NCBI GenBank assembly: GCA_947095535.1
Contig: CAMUPU010000004.1
Span: 32,981 to 96,980, forward strand
DNA length: 64,000 bases
From: Poecilobothrus nobilitatus
Taxonomy: Eukaryota; Arthropoda; Insecta; Diptera; Dolichopodidae
Direction: 5' to 3'
The position numbers were made by a program, and so were the translations under genes. The notes beneath the pieces are model-generated. The model saw only the letters and a program-made list of their open reading frames with translations, made no database searches and had not been told where the DNA came from. Shown piece by piece: positions 43,883 to 55,190 of this stretch; the stretch's first letter is position 1; each line of letters starts with the position of its first letter.

Positions 43883-46800
43883 TTATGATTTTATGTTTGA
43901 TTTGTGAACAATTCTTCCTGATTTTGTTATAATAACTGTATTTTTATTTTCCTTTACTATTTCCTTTTTGAAGCGTTGTGTTAATTTAGATCCAATTCTT
44001 TTGTTATGCTTTACATAAATTGTATAACCTGGTTTGTAGTGTTTAATTGGTTTCCTTTTTTTGTTGTGGAGATCTAGGTCCTTGTTCTGTTTGTTCTTAA
44101 TTTTTTCAATATTGCTAAGTCTAGTTTTCTCAAATTCTTTAGGTGTTATATTTGGAACTCTACCGAAAAATAGCTCTATGGGCTTTCTTTTGGTTACTGA
44201 GTGGATGGTATAATTGTATTCATTTACCGCTCTTTGTAGCAATTCTTCAAAACTTCTGCTGTCTCCCTCTGCTTTGAGACATGGCATAATCTCCGATAGA
44301 GTTGAATGAAAGCGTTCTATTTGTCCATTCACCTCACTTTTATATGGGGGTGTAGTAAAAATCTTTATCTTCATTTCATCCTCCATCATTGCTTTTATCA
44401 AAGGGGAGTTAAGCGACTTTTCGTTGTCTATGATAACCCATTCTGGAACGCCATAGTAAAACAAAATATCCCGAAATGCTAGTCTGACATTTTCTGTTGA
44501 TCTACTTTCTATAACTCTCGCTTGGGCAAACTTTGTTAACTTGTCGATTGCTGTTAAAGTCAGCTTAGATTCAGTCGAGAAAATGTCTATGTGTACGGTA
44601 TGACCCGCAAAGCTCGGAATTGGTGTTTGTTTTATTTCTGGGTTATTGCGATGCCGATCGTATTTATTTTCCTTACATATTGTGCATTTTGTAACCAAAT
44701 TAGATATTTTCCTATTCATTTTCGGAAAATAATAATTGCAAATTATTTGAGCTTTATTTTCGTGTGCATTTCTATTGGCGCGTTTGTGAACTTCTAATAT
44801 GATCTCGTTCTGTTGACTTTCATCCATGATGTCTTTGACCAGTATTTTCGTAAATCTTAATCTATAGCTTTCAAAATTTTGAGTATAAATTTGTTGTATC
44901 TTACCCATTATACTTTCTTCCGCCATTATTGCATTTATTGTTTTTGAATTCAGGTATTTTTTTAGGATATCCACGAGTTTTTTTTCCTTAAAATCAATTC
45001 TTGTTATTATGTGCCGGACATAGCCTGGAAAGGTGTTAATTAATTCGTAATCGATTTTACCCCCGCGTTTTAAAACTAATTGGTTTCTAAACGCATTAAT
45101 GGGAGCCTCCACAAATTCAATGTAATTCTGCGAGGAACTTTCAGCACTATGTTGCGTTGTTGTTAACGTATTAATTTCCGTTTTTCTAATTAATCTTGAT
45201 AACATGTCAGCTACCACGTTCGTCTGGCCAGGCTTGTACTTTATCTCGTAGTTGTACTCTTCGAGGATGGCCTTCCATCTCTTTAACTTACTGTTGGAAT
45301 TTTTATTGCTCAAAGCGTACGTAAGCGGCTGATGATCAGTAAATATTATTAGTTTTTTGGATCCATACAGGTAATTCCTTAACGAAGTCAGTGACCAAAC
45401 GATAGCTAACATCTCCTTCTCGTTGGTGGCGTATGATTCCTCGGTTTTCGTGAGGGTCCTTGAAATAAATGTGATTGGCTTTCTTCCCTGAGACAACACC
45501 GCCCCAATTGCGTAGTTCGATGCGTCGGTTGTTAGTTCGAATCCTCCATCAAAATCAGGATATTTCAGGATCACATCTTCTGATATTAGTGAGTTTTTCA
45601 GCTCGAGAAACGATTTTTCGGCCTCCTTGTTCAACGTGATAGGCGTATTTTTGGATTGATTTTTGGACACACGTCCTCCCTCACCTCTTAAAAGGGATGT
45701 CAGTCGTTTTGCGATCTTAGCAAAGTCACAGATAAATTTTCTGTAGTACCCTGACATACCTAAAAACGAACGTAAATCCTTTAGAGTTTTCGGTAATGGC
45801 ATATCGCAAATCGTCTGTACTTTCTTTGGGTTAGTTTTTATTCCTTCTGCCGAAATTACAAAGCCTAAGAATTCGACTTCATTTCGTAAAAATTCGCTTT
45901 TGTCCAGTTGTACCTTCATGTTGGCTGATTCGAGTGCTGTAAATACTTTTTCCAGGTTTTGGAAGTGACTTTCCTTATCCTTGCCAAAGATTATTATGTC
46001 GTCTATATAGACATAACAACATTTTCCAATATGTTCCCTCAGGATATCATCAAGGGCTCTCTGGAAAATTGAAGGTGCATTTTTCAATCCAAATGGCAGC
46101 CTGTTGAACTCGTACTTTCCGTTATTTACGGAGAAATCTGTTTTTTCAACATCACTTAATTTCAACGGTATCTGGTGAAATCCGCTCTTCAAATCAATTA
46201 CCGAGAACAGATGGTCTTTCCCTAAATTTGAGAGAACTTCATTTATCTCGGGAATTGGGTATTTATCCGCAATGGTGATCTTGTTCAGCTTCCGATAATT
46301 GACTACCATTCGATATTTCCTTTTCCCTGAAGCGTCCTCTTTTTTGGGAACAATCCAGACCGGTGAGTTGTATGGTGATCTTGATTGTTTTATTATCCCG
46401 TCTTCCAACAGTTCTTTAATCTGATCATCTATTTCGAATTTTAATGCCATCGGATATGGATATGATTTTGAATACACCGGTTCCGCAGTTGTTGTTCGGA
46501 TTTCGGCTACAACTCTTGTAGTATAGGTCAGTTTCTCATTCGGGTCTGCAAATAAATTGGTGAACTTATTGACTAAATTGCCCAGTTTATCTCGTTCTTC
46601 TCTGTTCAAATGGCTGGTTCTCAGTTCAATTCTGTTGATAAATTCTGATACTTGTTGTTTAAGCGGAATTCTTACGTTATCTGCGAGTTCAAGGTATCCC
46701 TTATCTGTATGGATAACCGCTTTCAGTGTTTTAAGGGTATCGTTTCCGATTATACCTTCAAAAGAATTTAAACTTGGTAATAAATGAAATTTAATTTTAT

Positions 46801-46990
46801 TGGCATTCCATTTTAAAAAAAATCTATCTCAGCGTGGTGGGTGATTTCTACGTCACCGACAATGGAGTTTGCGTAAAATATGTTATTGTTGGGTATTGGA
46901 TTTCTTATGAATCTAGGGTGGATATAATTTTTATTCGAACCGGTATCTATTAAAATTTTTATTAGTTCCCCCTTTCCTGCAAAATGTTCT
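43883..46990 (-). pseudogene. pol: Provirus 2 pol: protease, RT, RNase H, integrase
   Basis: From the right: protease 'LIKILIDTGSNKNYI' with intact Asp-Thr-Gly (about 46955-46910). One base is missing in a T-run at about 46817-46824. The long frame to 43883 follows: RT 'MVVNYRKLNKIT', 'LPFGLKNAPSIFQRALDD', catalytic 'YVYIDDIIIFGKD'; RNase H 'ELTTDASNYAIGAVLS' and 'TDHQPLTYA'; integrase HHCC zinc finger ('VHKRANRNAH' and 'CTICKENK'), catalytic Asp in 'VHIDIFSTES', Asp in 'IIDNEKSLNS' and Glu in 'NGQIERFHST'. All catalytic residues are present. Only the homopolymer shift separates protease from RT. Confidence 0.92.
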
Positions 46991-48496
46991 ATATAGGGAA
47001 GTGGGGAACATTATAATCTAAAAAAGGATTTTCATTGTCATTGTAATTCTCCAGCCCAGTTGAATCATGACCTTTAGTTGACGGTTGCTTTTCAGTATTA
47101 CTGTTTCTTTGAAACTTTTTCCTTGCTTTGGTTTCCATATGGTTGATGTTTTGGTAGGATCTTTTATTGTTTTGATGAAATGATGATCTATTGTTGGACC
47201 TTGTATGATTAGGATGATACGTATATCGAGACTGTTGCGATATTGGCTCATTTTTCTGCGCTTGATATGGTACAATAGCTTGATGTTGATCATTCGGAAA
47301 GTTTGATTTCTCCATATTGTGTTGATGATCCCTAAGATTATTTCTCCATTGAGAAGTTGGTTGACCATGATAAGGTTGTCGAATGTTAGGAATTGATTAG
47401 TTGTTTTACGGCTGACGGTAGTTGTAAAATGATTGGTTGTTATAGGGTTGACAGTTGTTGTAAAATGATTAGTTATTGTAGGGTTGACGGTTGTTGTAAA
47501 ATGATTGATTATAGGATTGCCGGCTATTATAAAATGGCTGGTTGCTATAGGATCGTTGGTGAGACCTATTCTTGTTTCCGAAATTTGCTCTTCTGGATGC
47601 AAGTTCGCCTGAATGTTTAGGTGGTGATAACCCTTGGCCAGCTTGTTGCATTTTAGTAGTGTCAATCTGTTTGCTTGTAAGGCTTTGTTTTCTTTTAAGC
47701 CTGTTTTCTACTTTCAGAGCCAATTCCAAAGCTTCCGGTAAGTCGCTAGGCTCCTTCATATCCAATAACACTAATGAGAGTTCCCCCTTCAATCCATTAA
47801 TGAATGCATCTAATGCCCTATTTCTATGTGTTTGGGCTATTGCAACTACTGCATCACTTGGCAAATCCATTGAATTTACTTTTCCAGTATTCAATTAAGC
47901 TGCCTATGGACTTGCTTATAGAATTCCTCGATTGACTGATTGCCTTGTGTCATCACTGTTAGCTGGTTTTCTAATGTCCGCATACTTCTCTTATCGGCAT
48001 AATGTCGGTTTAAGTATTTCACGATACTATTCCAGTTCAACGGGGTGTTATACGCTTCTAATGTTGTATTCGCATCGCCCTTAATTTTATTTCTTATGGT
48101 TCTGAGAATTCCATAATATCTTGACATGCCTTTGAGATGATCATAGATTTTTAGTAGTTGCTCCATTCCTTTCTTCCAAGACGCAAACTCTCTTACTTCT
48201 CCTGAAAAAACATCTATTTCGCTTATGATATTGAGAACTTTGTCCATACCGTCAAGATTATCGTTTGGATGAATATAGGCTTCCTGTTCGATTTCCTCTT
48301 CTTCCTCTACTTCCTCTTGGTGTAACCTTTGGTGGTAGCCTTCTCTTACCAGTTTTCTTGCCTCATATTGAATCATCTCTCTGATTGACTCACTGAAATT
48401 TTCGTCATGTCTATTTTCTCTTATTGGACTCAGATGTGGGTTTAAATATTCTGGAGTAGATGACATTACAAACGGAGTTGCTCCTTCTTGATTCAT
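46989..48496 (-). pseudogene. gag: Provirus 2 gag
   Basis: ATG at 48496 with 'MNQEGATPFVMSS'. The capsid part is open to 47891, with a glutamate-rich tract ('EEVEEEEEIEQE'), 'YYGILRTIRNKI', 'RHYADKRSMRTLENQL' and 'SIEEFYKQVHRQL', as in provirus 1. A small indel at about 47890 shifts frame into 47894-47469 ('RNRALDAFINGLKGELSLVL'), then the Asn/Gln/Tyr repeats and further shifts to 46989. There is no zinc knuckle. The N-terminal capsid domain is intact. Confidence 0.84.
47395..47570 (-). repeat. Codon-repeat tract in provirus 2 gag
   Basis: A ~33-36-base unit (agggttgacggttgttgtaa aatgattg) is repeated about five times with changes. In the gag frame it codes Tyr-Asn-Asn-Arg-Gln-Pro-Tyr-Asn-type repeats. 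The unit number has drifted and frameshifts are present at its end. Confidence 0.7.
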
Positions 48497-48500
48497 TTTT

Positions 48501-50050
48501 ATTAACGAGAAAATTATTCAAAAGAAAGCAGGAAACAAAAACAAGAAAGGTTATAATCAAAGTAAAACCAAAGGTCCCAAAAAAAAATAGGAAAAAGAAA
48601 AAGAAAAAAAAAATTTTTAAAAGACGTTTGACCAATATCTGATATATCTAAGATTCGAGAACCGAGATTACCCGAATTTTATTAAATCAGCCTTTTGGAA
48701 GATGCTAAATATTAACTGAAGGGTATTATATTTGAAATCCTATAATGATAACTATTTAAAAATTTGTTATAAAATATTTGGAAATATAACAATAAATTTT
48801 TGATAAAGATGCTCTTATTTTCTTGCGTTATATCGAAATTAAATTCTTGCTTGCTCGCAGTCGTACTTACAATTTTCCATTATAATATTATAAAAGTGAT
48901 TTAAATTCTCTAAAAATTTATTTATTTAAATTTAAAAATTTTATTTATTTTTTTTGTTTTTATTTTTTTTTATTTAACATTTGAAATATTTATTTATATA
49001 GAATTTACAAACCATGGAAATCCAACGTTCGAAAAAATTTTTAATAAAATTCTAAAATATTTATTTAAAAAAATTTACAAAATTTAAAAATAATCTGAAA
49101 AAAATAATTTCTTATTCTAGAAATGATTTTTAATAAATCTAAAATAAAATTTAATAAAACCTTAAATACTAAAAATTTATTTATAAATATTTTAATAAAA
49201 TCCCAAAATATTTAAGATTTAAGTAAATTAATCGAACATATAAAAGCTTATATTAAATTTAAATTTTTTCTAAACCTTATGGTTTTATTACAAAAAAAAT
49301 ATTTATTATATTTTTTAAAGTTAAATAGTTCTGATAAACAATAATTATATTTCAAAATTTACTCAGTTTTTTTCTTATAATAATTTTTATTAACAAATAT
49401 TTATAAAAAAAAAATTATATTTATTTTTTTTCTTTTTAAAGTTAACTTTATTATTTAATTAAGGCAAAATTTATTTTTCAAGTTATTTATTAGATTAATA
49501 CAAAAATTTCAAATTATTCTTATAATTAGAAGTTTCCAAAAATTAATTTTCACTAATTTTAATTTCAATATAGTTGGTTTAATTTTAATTTTAATTATTT
49601 TATTTAGTTATATTATTTTGTTATTTTATTTAGTTGTTTTGTTTTATTTAAAAAAAAATTTTTGCTGGCCAGTTATTTTGTATGTCTAGACATATGACTA
49701 CTATTACTTTTTTTGTTTTTATAATTCATTGATATTCTTTATTGAATTGCTATTTAAATTGATTTTGTTTGAATTAATTGATTTCATTTGAATTGCTTAT
49801 TTTCTTTATTTGTATTTGCTGTGCCTAAGGCAGCCTCACCTTAGGTATCGACGAGTAGGCTTAAATCACAGCATATAAAATGAAACCAAAATAATTTTTA
49901 GTTTTTTAATATAACTATTTCTTTTAAAATTTTTTTCTATTATAATTTTTTCCTTACAGATGAGGATATTTATCTGAATTTGCCACATTGTGATTAAATT
50001 TATGCAAATCCTTAGCAATTCTTAAAAAAAAATTTTATTTTATACTTATT
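48501..50050. other. Provirus 2 leader side and AT-rich flank
   Basis: Should include the leader and 5' LTR of provirus 2, but I found no match to the sequence at 41736-42102. On the minus strand 'cgggtaatctcggttctcga' near 48670 is a possible primer site. 48950-49650 is low-complexity A/T. A GC-richer patch at 49825-49875 holds the hairpin 'cctaaggcagcctcaccttagg'. Confidence 0.4.
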
Positions 50051-52263
50051 ATACCCGTATGAACTATGTTCAAGGGTATAATAAATTTGCCATTACGTTT
50101 GTGACACCTTAAAGGAGTCGAGCTAGATATAGTGTCAAAGGTATGGATCGGCTCAGAATCGAATTCTGAGTCGATTAAGCCATGTACGTCCGTCCGTCCG
50201 TCCGTCCGTCCGCACGATAACTCAAAAAATAAAGGAGCTAGGGGGCTGAAATTTTTTTTACGTCACTTTTGCAAAATTGTTAGTTTTGCTATTTAAATCC
50301 AACATTTTCGGTCGGCGGGTTCGAGTAGCTGCCATACAACTTCTATCTTTATATAGAAATAACTCAGTATCTATTCAAGCTAGGTTTCTGAAATTTTGCA
50401 AATGATGATCAAGTTTTATGGCAACAACTTCTGTAAAATTTGGTTGTGCTGGTGCAGCGGGTTCGGGTAGCTGCCATACAACTTCTCCGTTTAAATGAGA
50501 ATAACTCAATGTTTATTGAAGCTAGGAATCTGAAATTTAGTAAGGAGATGTCGAGTTACATGTCAATAACTTTTGTAAAATTTGGTTGGTCTAGAGCAGC
50601 CGGTTCAGACTTCTTGCACCTCTTGGAACCTAATGAAGCTAGGCGTCTGAAATTTTGCAAATGATGATCAAGTTTTATGGCAACAACTTTTGTAAAATTT
50701 GGTTGTGGTGGTGCGGCGGGTTCGGGTAGCTGCCATACAACTTATCCGGTTAAATGAGAATAATTCAGTGTTTATTGAAGCTAGGAATCTGAAATTTAGT
50801 AAAGAAGTGTCGAGTTATATGCCAACAACTTTTGTAAAATTTGTTTGGCCTACAACAGCCGGTTCAGGCTTCTTGCACCTCTTGGAAGTTAATAAAGCTA
50901 ATCGTCTGAAACCTTGCAAATGATGATCAAGTTTTATGGCAACAACTTCTACAAAATTTGGTTGTGCTGGTGCGAAGGGTTCGGGTAGCCGCCATACAAA
51001 ATCTCTTTTTAAATGAAAAGAACTCAGTGTCCGTCCGCACGATAACTCAAAAAATAGAGGAGCTAGGAGGCTGAAATTTTTTTACGTCACTTTTGTAAAG
51101 TTGTTAGTTTTGCTATTTAACTCCAGCATTTTCTGTCCCCGGGTTCGGGTAGCTGCCATACAACGTCTTTCTTTAAAAAGAAATAACCCAGTGTCTGTTC
51201 AATCTAGGTATCTGAAATTTTGCGAATGATGATCAAGTTTTATGGCAACAACTTCTACAAAATTTGGTTGTGGTGGTGTGATGGGTTCGGGTAGCTGCCA
51301 TACAAAATCTCTTTTTAAATGAAAGAACTCAGTGTCCGTCCGCACTATAACTCAAAAAATAGAGGAGCTAGGAGGCTGAAAATTTTTTTACGTTACTTTT
51401 GTAAAATTGTTAGTTTTGCTATTTAACTTCAGCATTTTCGGCCGCCGGGTTCGAGTAGCTGCCATACAACGTCTTTCTTTAAATGGAAATAACCCAGTGT
51501 CTGTTCAATTTAGGTATCTGCAATTTTGCGAATTAAGATCAAGTTTTATGGCAACAACTTCTGCAAAATTTGGTTGTGGTGGTGCGACGGGTTCGGGTAG
51601 CTGCCATACAACTTCTCTTTTTAAATGAAAATAACTCAGTGTCCGTCCGCACGATAACTCAAAAAATAAAGGAGTTAGGAGGCTGAAATTTTTTTTACGT
51701 CACTTTTACAAAATTGTTAGTTTTGCTATTTAACTCCAGCATTTTCGGCCGCCGGGTTCGAGTAGCTGCCATACAACTTCTTTCTTTAAATGGAAATAAC
51801 CCAGTGTCTATTCAATCTAGGTATCTGAAATTTTGCGAATGATGATCGAGTTTTATAGCAACAACTTCTGTAAAATTTTGTTGTGATGATATGACAGGTT
51901 CGGATAGTTGCCATACAACTTCTCTTTTTAAATGAAAATAACTCAGTGTCTATTTAAGCTAGCTATCTGAAATTTAGTGAAAAAGTGTCGAGTTGCATGC
52001 CAAAAACTTTTGTAAAATTTGAATGGTCTAAAGCAGCCGGTTCAGGCTTTTTGCATTTCTTGGAACTTACTGAAGCTAGGCGCAATAGATTCGGGTAGCT
52101 ATCATACAACTCCACAATTTACATAAATATATCTCTGTAGTTCGGTACTAAAACTCTGAATATTTTTAAAAGGTGATCAAGTTTTATAGAAACAGGATAT
52201 ATTACGTTCATACGGGTATCCCAGAGTTGACACAGTCTACTCTAATGCACTCTTCCTCGTTTT
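50051..52263 (+). repeat. (GTCY)n-bearing mini-me-like element, copy E2
   Basis: Starts 'atacccgtatgaac' (50051-50064), and its perfect reverse complement 'gttcatacgggtat' lies at 52206-52219, followed by a segment shared with the outer end of E1. Near 50105-50210 come 'gagctagatatagtgtcaaa', 'ggtatggatcgg', 'gattaagccatgtacgtccg' and (GTCC)n, the order seen in E1 and, from memory, in dipteran mini-me-type repeats. The interior is expanded by the tandem array at 50280-52080. No transposase. Confidence 0.72.
50280..52080 (+). repeat. Tandem array inside E2 (about 260- and 305-bp units)
   Basis: The phrase 'gggttcgggtagctgccata' recurs eight or more times. Units starting at 'gtccgtccgcac(g/t)ataact' lie at about 51029, 51333 and 51639, spaced about 305 bases, with a longer first unit at 50209. 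Another subrepeat of about 260 bases (ttggttgtg(c/g)tggtgc...) recurs at about 50440 and 50699. The open frames seen in these units are similar to one another only because the DNA repeats. Confidence 0.8.
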
Positions 52264-52287
52264 TTCTTATTCAATTTATTCGTTGCT

Positions 52288-52560
52288 TCAATTTATTCGT
52301 TGATAATTGCTACCAAAACTACATTTTATATTGTACGCTGTTGAACAAGGTGTATGCTGCTGAATATCAGTTGATGATGATACATTTGGATTTGACAACA
52401 CATGATCAATATTGTTCAGCAGAGATTCAAAATCAGCATAAACAGTAAATAGAATATCCATTTTTCGATTATAATTTTTAAACTTCAAAATTTTGTGTTC
52501 GTCATTGGGCATCACCATAACAATTTTTGAACATTGTATTTTGCGTTGATTCAGATCGGT
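52288..52560 (-). pseudogene. Type B DNA polymerase exonuclease fragment
   Basis: Codons give 'MPNDEHKILKFKNYNRKMDI', then 'FTVYADFESLL', the ExoI motif of protein-primed type B DNA polymerases (Asp and Glu in 'YADFES'), then 'TPCSTAYNIKCSFGS'. The sequence at 52305-52380 recurs at 59830-59905, next to the polymerase at 57590-59950. It is a detached piece of that lineage's N-terminal region. Confidence 0.7.
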
Positions 52561-52569
52561 TTCCTTATA

Positions 52570-53095
52570 AAAAAAGAATTAAGCGAAACAGAAACATTAA
52601 GAAACACTTCAATCCTAAATTTGACTTTTCAAGGGGAAGTTTTGCAACATGCGTGTGTGTTTAACATATGCGGCTAATGGAATGAAATCAAAAATTAAGT
52701 TGGTCCAATCATATTTTTGGTATAGCTAAAGATGCACCTACGTGTATTGGTTTTCTGTATCATTGTAAAGCCTTCGTTTGATCTTTTGATCTCCCTAACA
52801 TCTATAAAAAATATATAAGACCAAAAATGGAGTACAATGCACATATTTGGGTATTGGGATTTCACGATAAAGTGCAACTCAACTAATAAACGATCCCCAT
52901 GTCACCTGTCAGTACACTCTCTCCATTCGGTCTCCGGCGCCTAACAGGAACACTTACCCTGTTTTATAGATACCTTATAGGGTTGGGTTCTTTTTATAAC
53001 GAGATTAAAAGTTTGATGCCTCCTGTCAAAGCATTCCAAAGAGAAACAAGCGAAAAAATCGTGCGAAAAAATCATACCACATCGCACCACTGACC
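52570..53095 (+). pseudogene. LINE reverse-transcriptase tail fragment
   Basis: Parallel to 1790-2140 of the first LINE. 'ttgacttttcaaggggaagt' and 'tggtccaatcatatttttgg' match that copy's spacing, and 'ctaacatctataaaaaatat' with 'agtacaatgcacatatttgg' codes the 'IYKKYIRPKMEYNAHIW' block typical of this family. The last open stretch, 52899-53093, covers the segment after it. Several stops. Confidence 0.65.
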
Positions 53096-53704
53096 TACAT
53101 TTTGATTGATGGGTTTAATGTAGAATTTGATTCTTGAACAGGAATTTTTTCAAGTCAAATCAAGTTGGTTTTTATTGCACAAATTCATATGCTTAATAAA
53201 ATATATGCACATAGGTAAAAAAAAATATAAAAAATCGAAAAAAAAAAACTTGATTTTATTATTAGATAAAAATATTCATAGATACTTTTGAATATTAAGA
53301 TGAAAAATATTAAAACTAAAAACGAAAACGCAAACAAGAAGTACAAAGTGTAGTTCATTTTTATTTTTGTTTTGTTAAAAGAATATTAATTATTAAAAAA
53401 TGTTATTATAGTTTTAAAGTTGAAAAATAAAAATAAGAAAAATATCATACAAATAGTAAGAAAAGATTTTTTTTTCATTGCGTAAATTCGTAGGCTTAAT
53501 AATATATAGGTAAAAGGAAATATAAAAGAAACGAGAAAAAAAACTTGATTTTATTATTGCATAAAATATTTATAGATACTTTATAATATCAAGATGTAAA
53601 ATAATAAAAATAAAAAGAAAAAAATCATTGTTAATTGCCTTTAGTACCTAATAGTAAACATAAAATTATAAAAATAAAACAGTTGGTGTTATATATTTAA
53701 AAAT
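53096..53704. other. AT-rich spacer
   Basis: Contains a diverged internal duplication: 53160-53330 and 53470-53620 both have 'aattcataggcttaataa(t/a)atata', 'aacttgattttattattaga' and 'atactttataatatcaagat'. No gene. Confidence 0.5.
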
Positions 53705-53890
53705 TTATTTAACAAAAAAAGCCTTTACAATTTTGCGATGATCAGATGTTAAAATTCTAGAAATAATGAAACCAACTTTTTCTATTGGTCTTTGAAATCT
53801 ACTTCTATCGTGACCGTATTCTGCCTAAAGACCTTCTCTTGCTGATCTGTAAGCAAAGTCCACACATGCATAAAGTAAATTTTTTGTTTT
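53705..53890 (-). pseudogene. Short conserved-looking frame beside the exonuclease-like gene
   Basis: About 60 codons with a single internal stop, reading 'NLLYACVDFAYRSAREGL', stop, 'AEYGHDRSRFQRPIEKVGFI' and 'ILTSDHRKIVKAFFVK'. Composition is unlike the AT-driven frames around it (balanced charge, Arg, Asp and Pro present), so it probably derives from a real Maverick gene. I do not recognise it. Confidence 0.4.
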
Positions 53891-53989
53891 ATGTTAAACT
53901 GAACTTTTTTAATTTTGTTATTTAAATTCATATCGTGTAAGTATGAAAATTAAAGATTTTAATTCAAAATTTTTTCTTTTAAAAGATAT

Positions 53990-54501
53990 ATGTACACATT
54001 ATAACAATTTTTAACAGCACATCTAAAACTATTGTTTGATAAGTGTATAGGACATGTTGATTTCTAATTATCAATCTTTAGTAGTGAAGGTAAATCTCTT
54101 GTTAGATCTTCTATTTTACTACTGTCAATATACTTTTCAAGGAAAAGTTTTTTTTGTTCTCCTTTGACATCAATTTTTTCGTCTGGATCTAAATAATGTT
54201 TTAATATAGGTTTAACGTCCAAATAATCAATTAGCCCATTAGCCCATTTAAGTCCATTTATTTTATTCTCACAATATTGATTATTCAATTTTATCTCTTG
54301 ACTAAATTCTTCTGTGTGGTATGCTGGTTTAAAGTGATATACAATTGGAATTAAACTTCCTTTTGCAAGTATATGTTTTAGGAAATACTGCTTTTCATTT
54401 CCTCGTAAAAATTGTAGGTCAACTACGAATATTTGTTTATCCATGTCGAAGGTTGCTGGATGCATGTTCGATAGAATAACTAAATTTACATTTATATTCA
54501 T
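53990..54501 (-). pseudogene. Exonuclease-like Maverick protein, copy C
   Basis: Open for 145 codons: 'MDKQIFVVDLQFLRGNEKQY', 'KGSLIPIVYHFKPAYH', 'INGLKWANGLIDYLDVKPIL', 'VKGEQKKLFLEKYIDSS', 'LTRDLPSLLKI', then a TAG, after which the same frame continues with the Cys/His end 'CPIHLSNNSFRCAVKNC'. Only this late stop separates it from a full-length gene. In Mavericks such a protein commonly neighbours the packaging ATPase divergently, as here. Nuclease activity is inferred from fold resemblance only. Confidence 0.66.
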
Positions 54502-54555
54502 TTCACGAAAAGAGTTTTTATATAAATACAGGTTAGCTATGCTAGTATTTAACTA

Positions 54556-55190
54556 ATGCTGTTTCATCCATTTACAATGATGGTGGCTGAGCCATCCTGC
54601 TGTGGTAAAACCACATTTATTCATAATTTAATAAAATATAAAAAGAAAATATACAACCACACATTAATAGAATTATTTGGTGTATGTATGAAAGATGTTG
54701 AATTACTATATCAGATTTTAATAATAATCAAGAACCTTTGTTGAATGTTATCGATGATATCATGCTAAATTCTGATGATAAGTATATGTGTGATTTATTT
54801 ACCAGAGGTCCACATTATAGAAATTTGTCTGTAATATTTGTAATCCAAAATATTATTTTGATCAGGGTAAGTTTTCGAGAGATATAACTGTAAATATCTA
54901 GTACTTTTTAAAAATCCAAGAGATAAATCGCAGATATTACCCTTAGCTCGTCAGATTTATCCAAATCAAATCAAAGCATTTGAAAAAGTATATAATGAAG
55001 TGACGTCAGACCCATATGGGTATATAATAATACATCATACTCAAGACGTTAATGATTTATTTCGAATAAGAAGTGATATATTTAGAAAAAATTTGTGTTT
55101 TTGTACAAGAAATCAATTAGAACAATTTGGGAATGAATATGAAACGTTTGAAGGCCAATCGTCATATATTGCACCTATTAAAAAGCTCTA
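54556..55190 (+). pseudogene. Packaging ATPase (FtsK/HerA, A32-like), copy C
   Basis: DNA-packaging ATPase. The start 'MLFHPFTMMVAEPSCCGKTT' contains the P-loop, with the first Gly of GxxxxGKT replaced by Glu (AEPSCCGKT). After frame changes near 54715 come 'LLNVIDDIMLNSDDK' (Walker B Asp pair), 'DLFTRGPHYRNLSVIFVIQN' (sensor Gln-Asn), a stop near 54900, 'FKNPRDKSQILPLARQIYPN' and 'TSDPYGYIIIHHTQDVND'. This motif order is diagnostic for Maverick ATPases. At least three frameshifts or stops and the P-loop change disable it. Confidence 0.83.

Larger units (their letters stand above)
41736..48700 (-). mobile_element. Errantivirus-like Ty3/gypsy provirus 2 (well preserved)
   Basis: Gag (46989-48496), pol (43883-46990) and env (42142 to about 43740) on the minus strand in the classic order. 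Pol is broken only by one homopolymer indel and env is fully open, so this insertion is much younger than provirus 1. It is inserted at the polymerase end of Maverick B. Env and integrase are of the same family as provirus 1 but clearly diverged. The 5' LTR was not identified. Confidence 0.87.

Noticed and set aside
44591..44797. Antisense frames within pol and env of provirus 2 (also 43049-43240, 43292-43504, 46557-46787, 47572-47898)
   Set aside because: They lie opposite a clearly coding strand and show no independent motif.
47395..47570. CRISPR-like or satellite reading of the ~35-base repeats
   Set aside because: The repeat lies in the gag coding frame of provirus 2, units are contiguous without unique spacers, and the genome is eukaryotic.
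50440..51628. Similar open frames of 73-74 codons in successive units of the E2 array
   Set aside because: They resemble each other because the DNA repeats in tandem. No start context, domain or homologue outside the array is visible.
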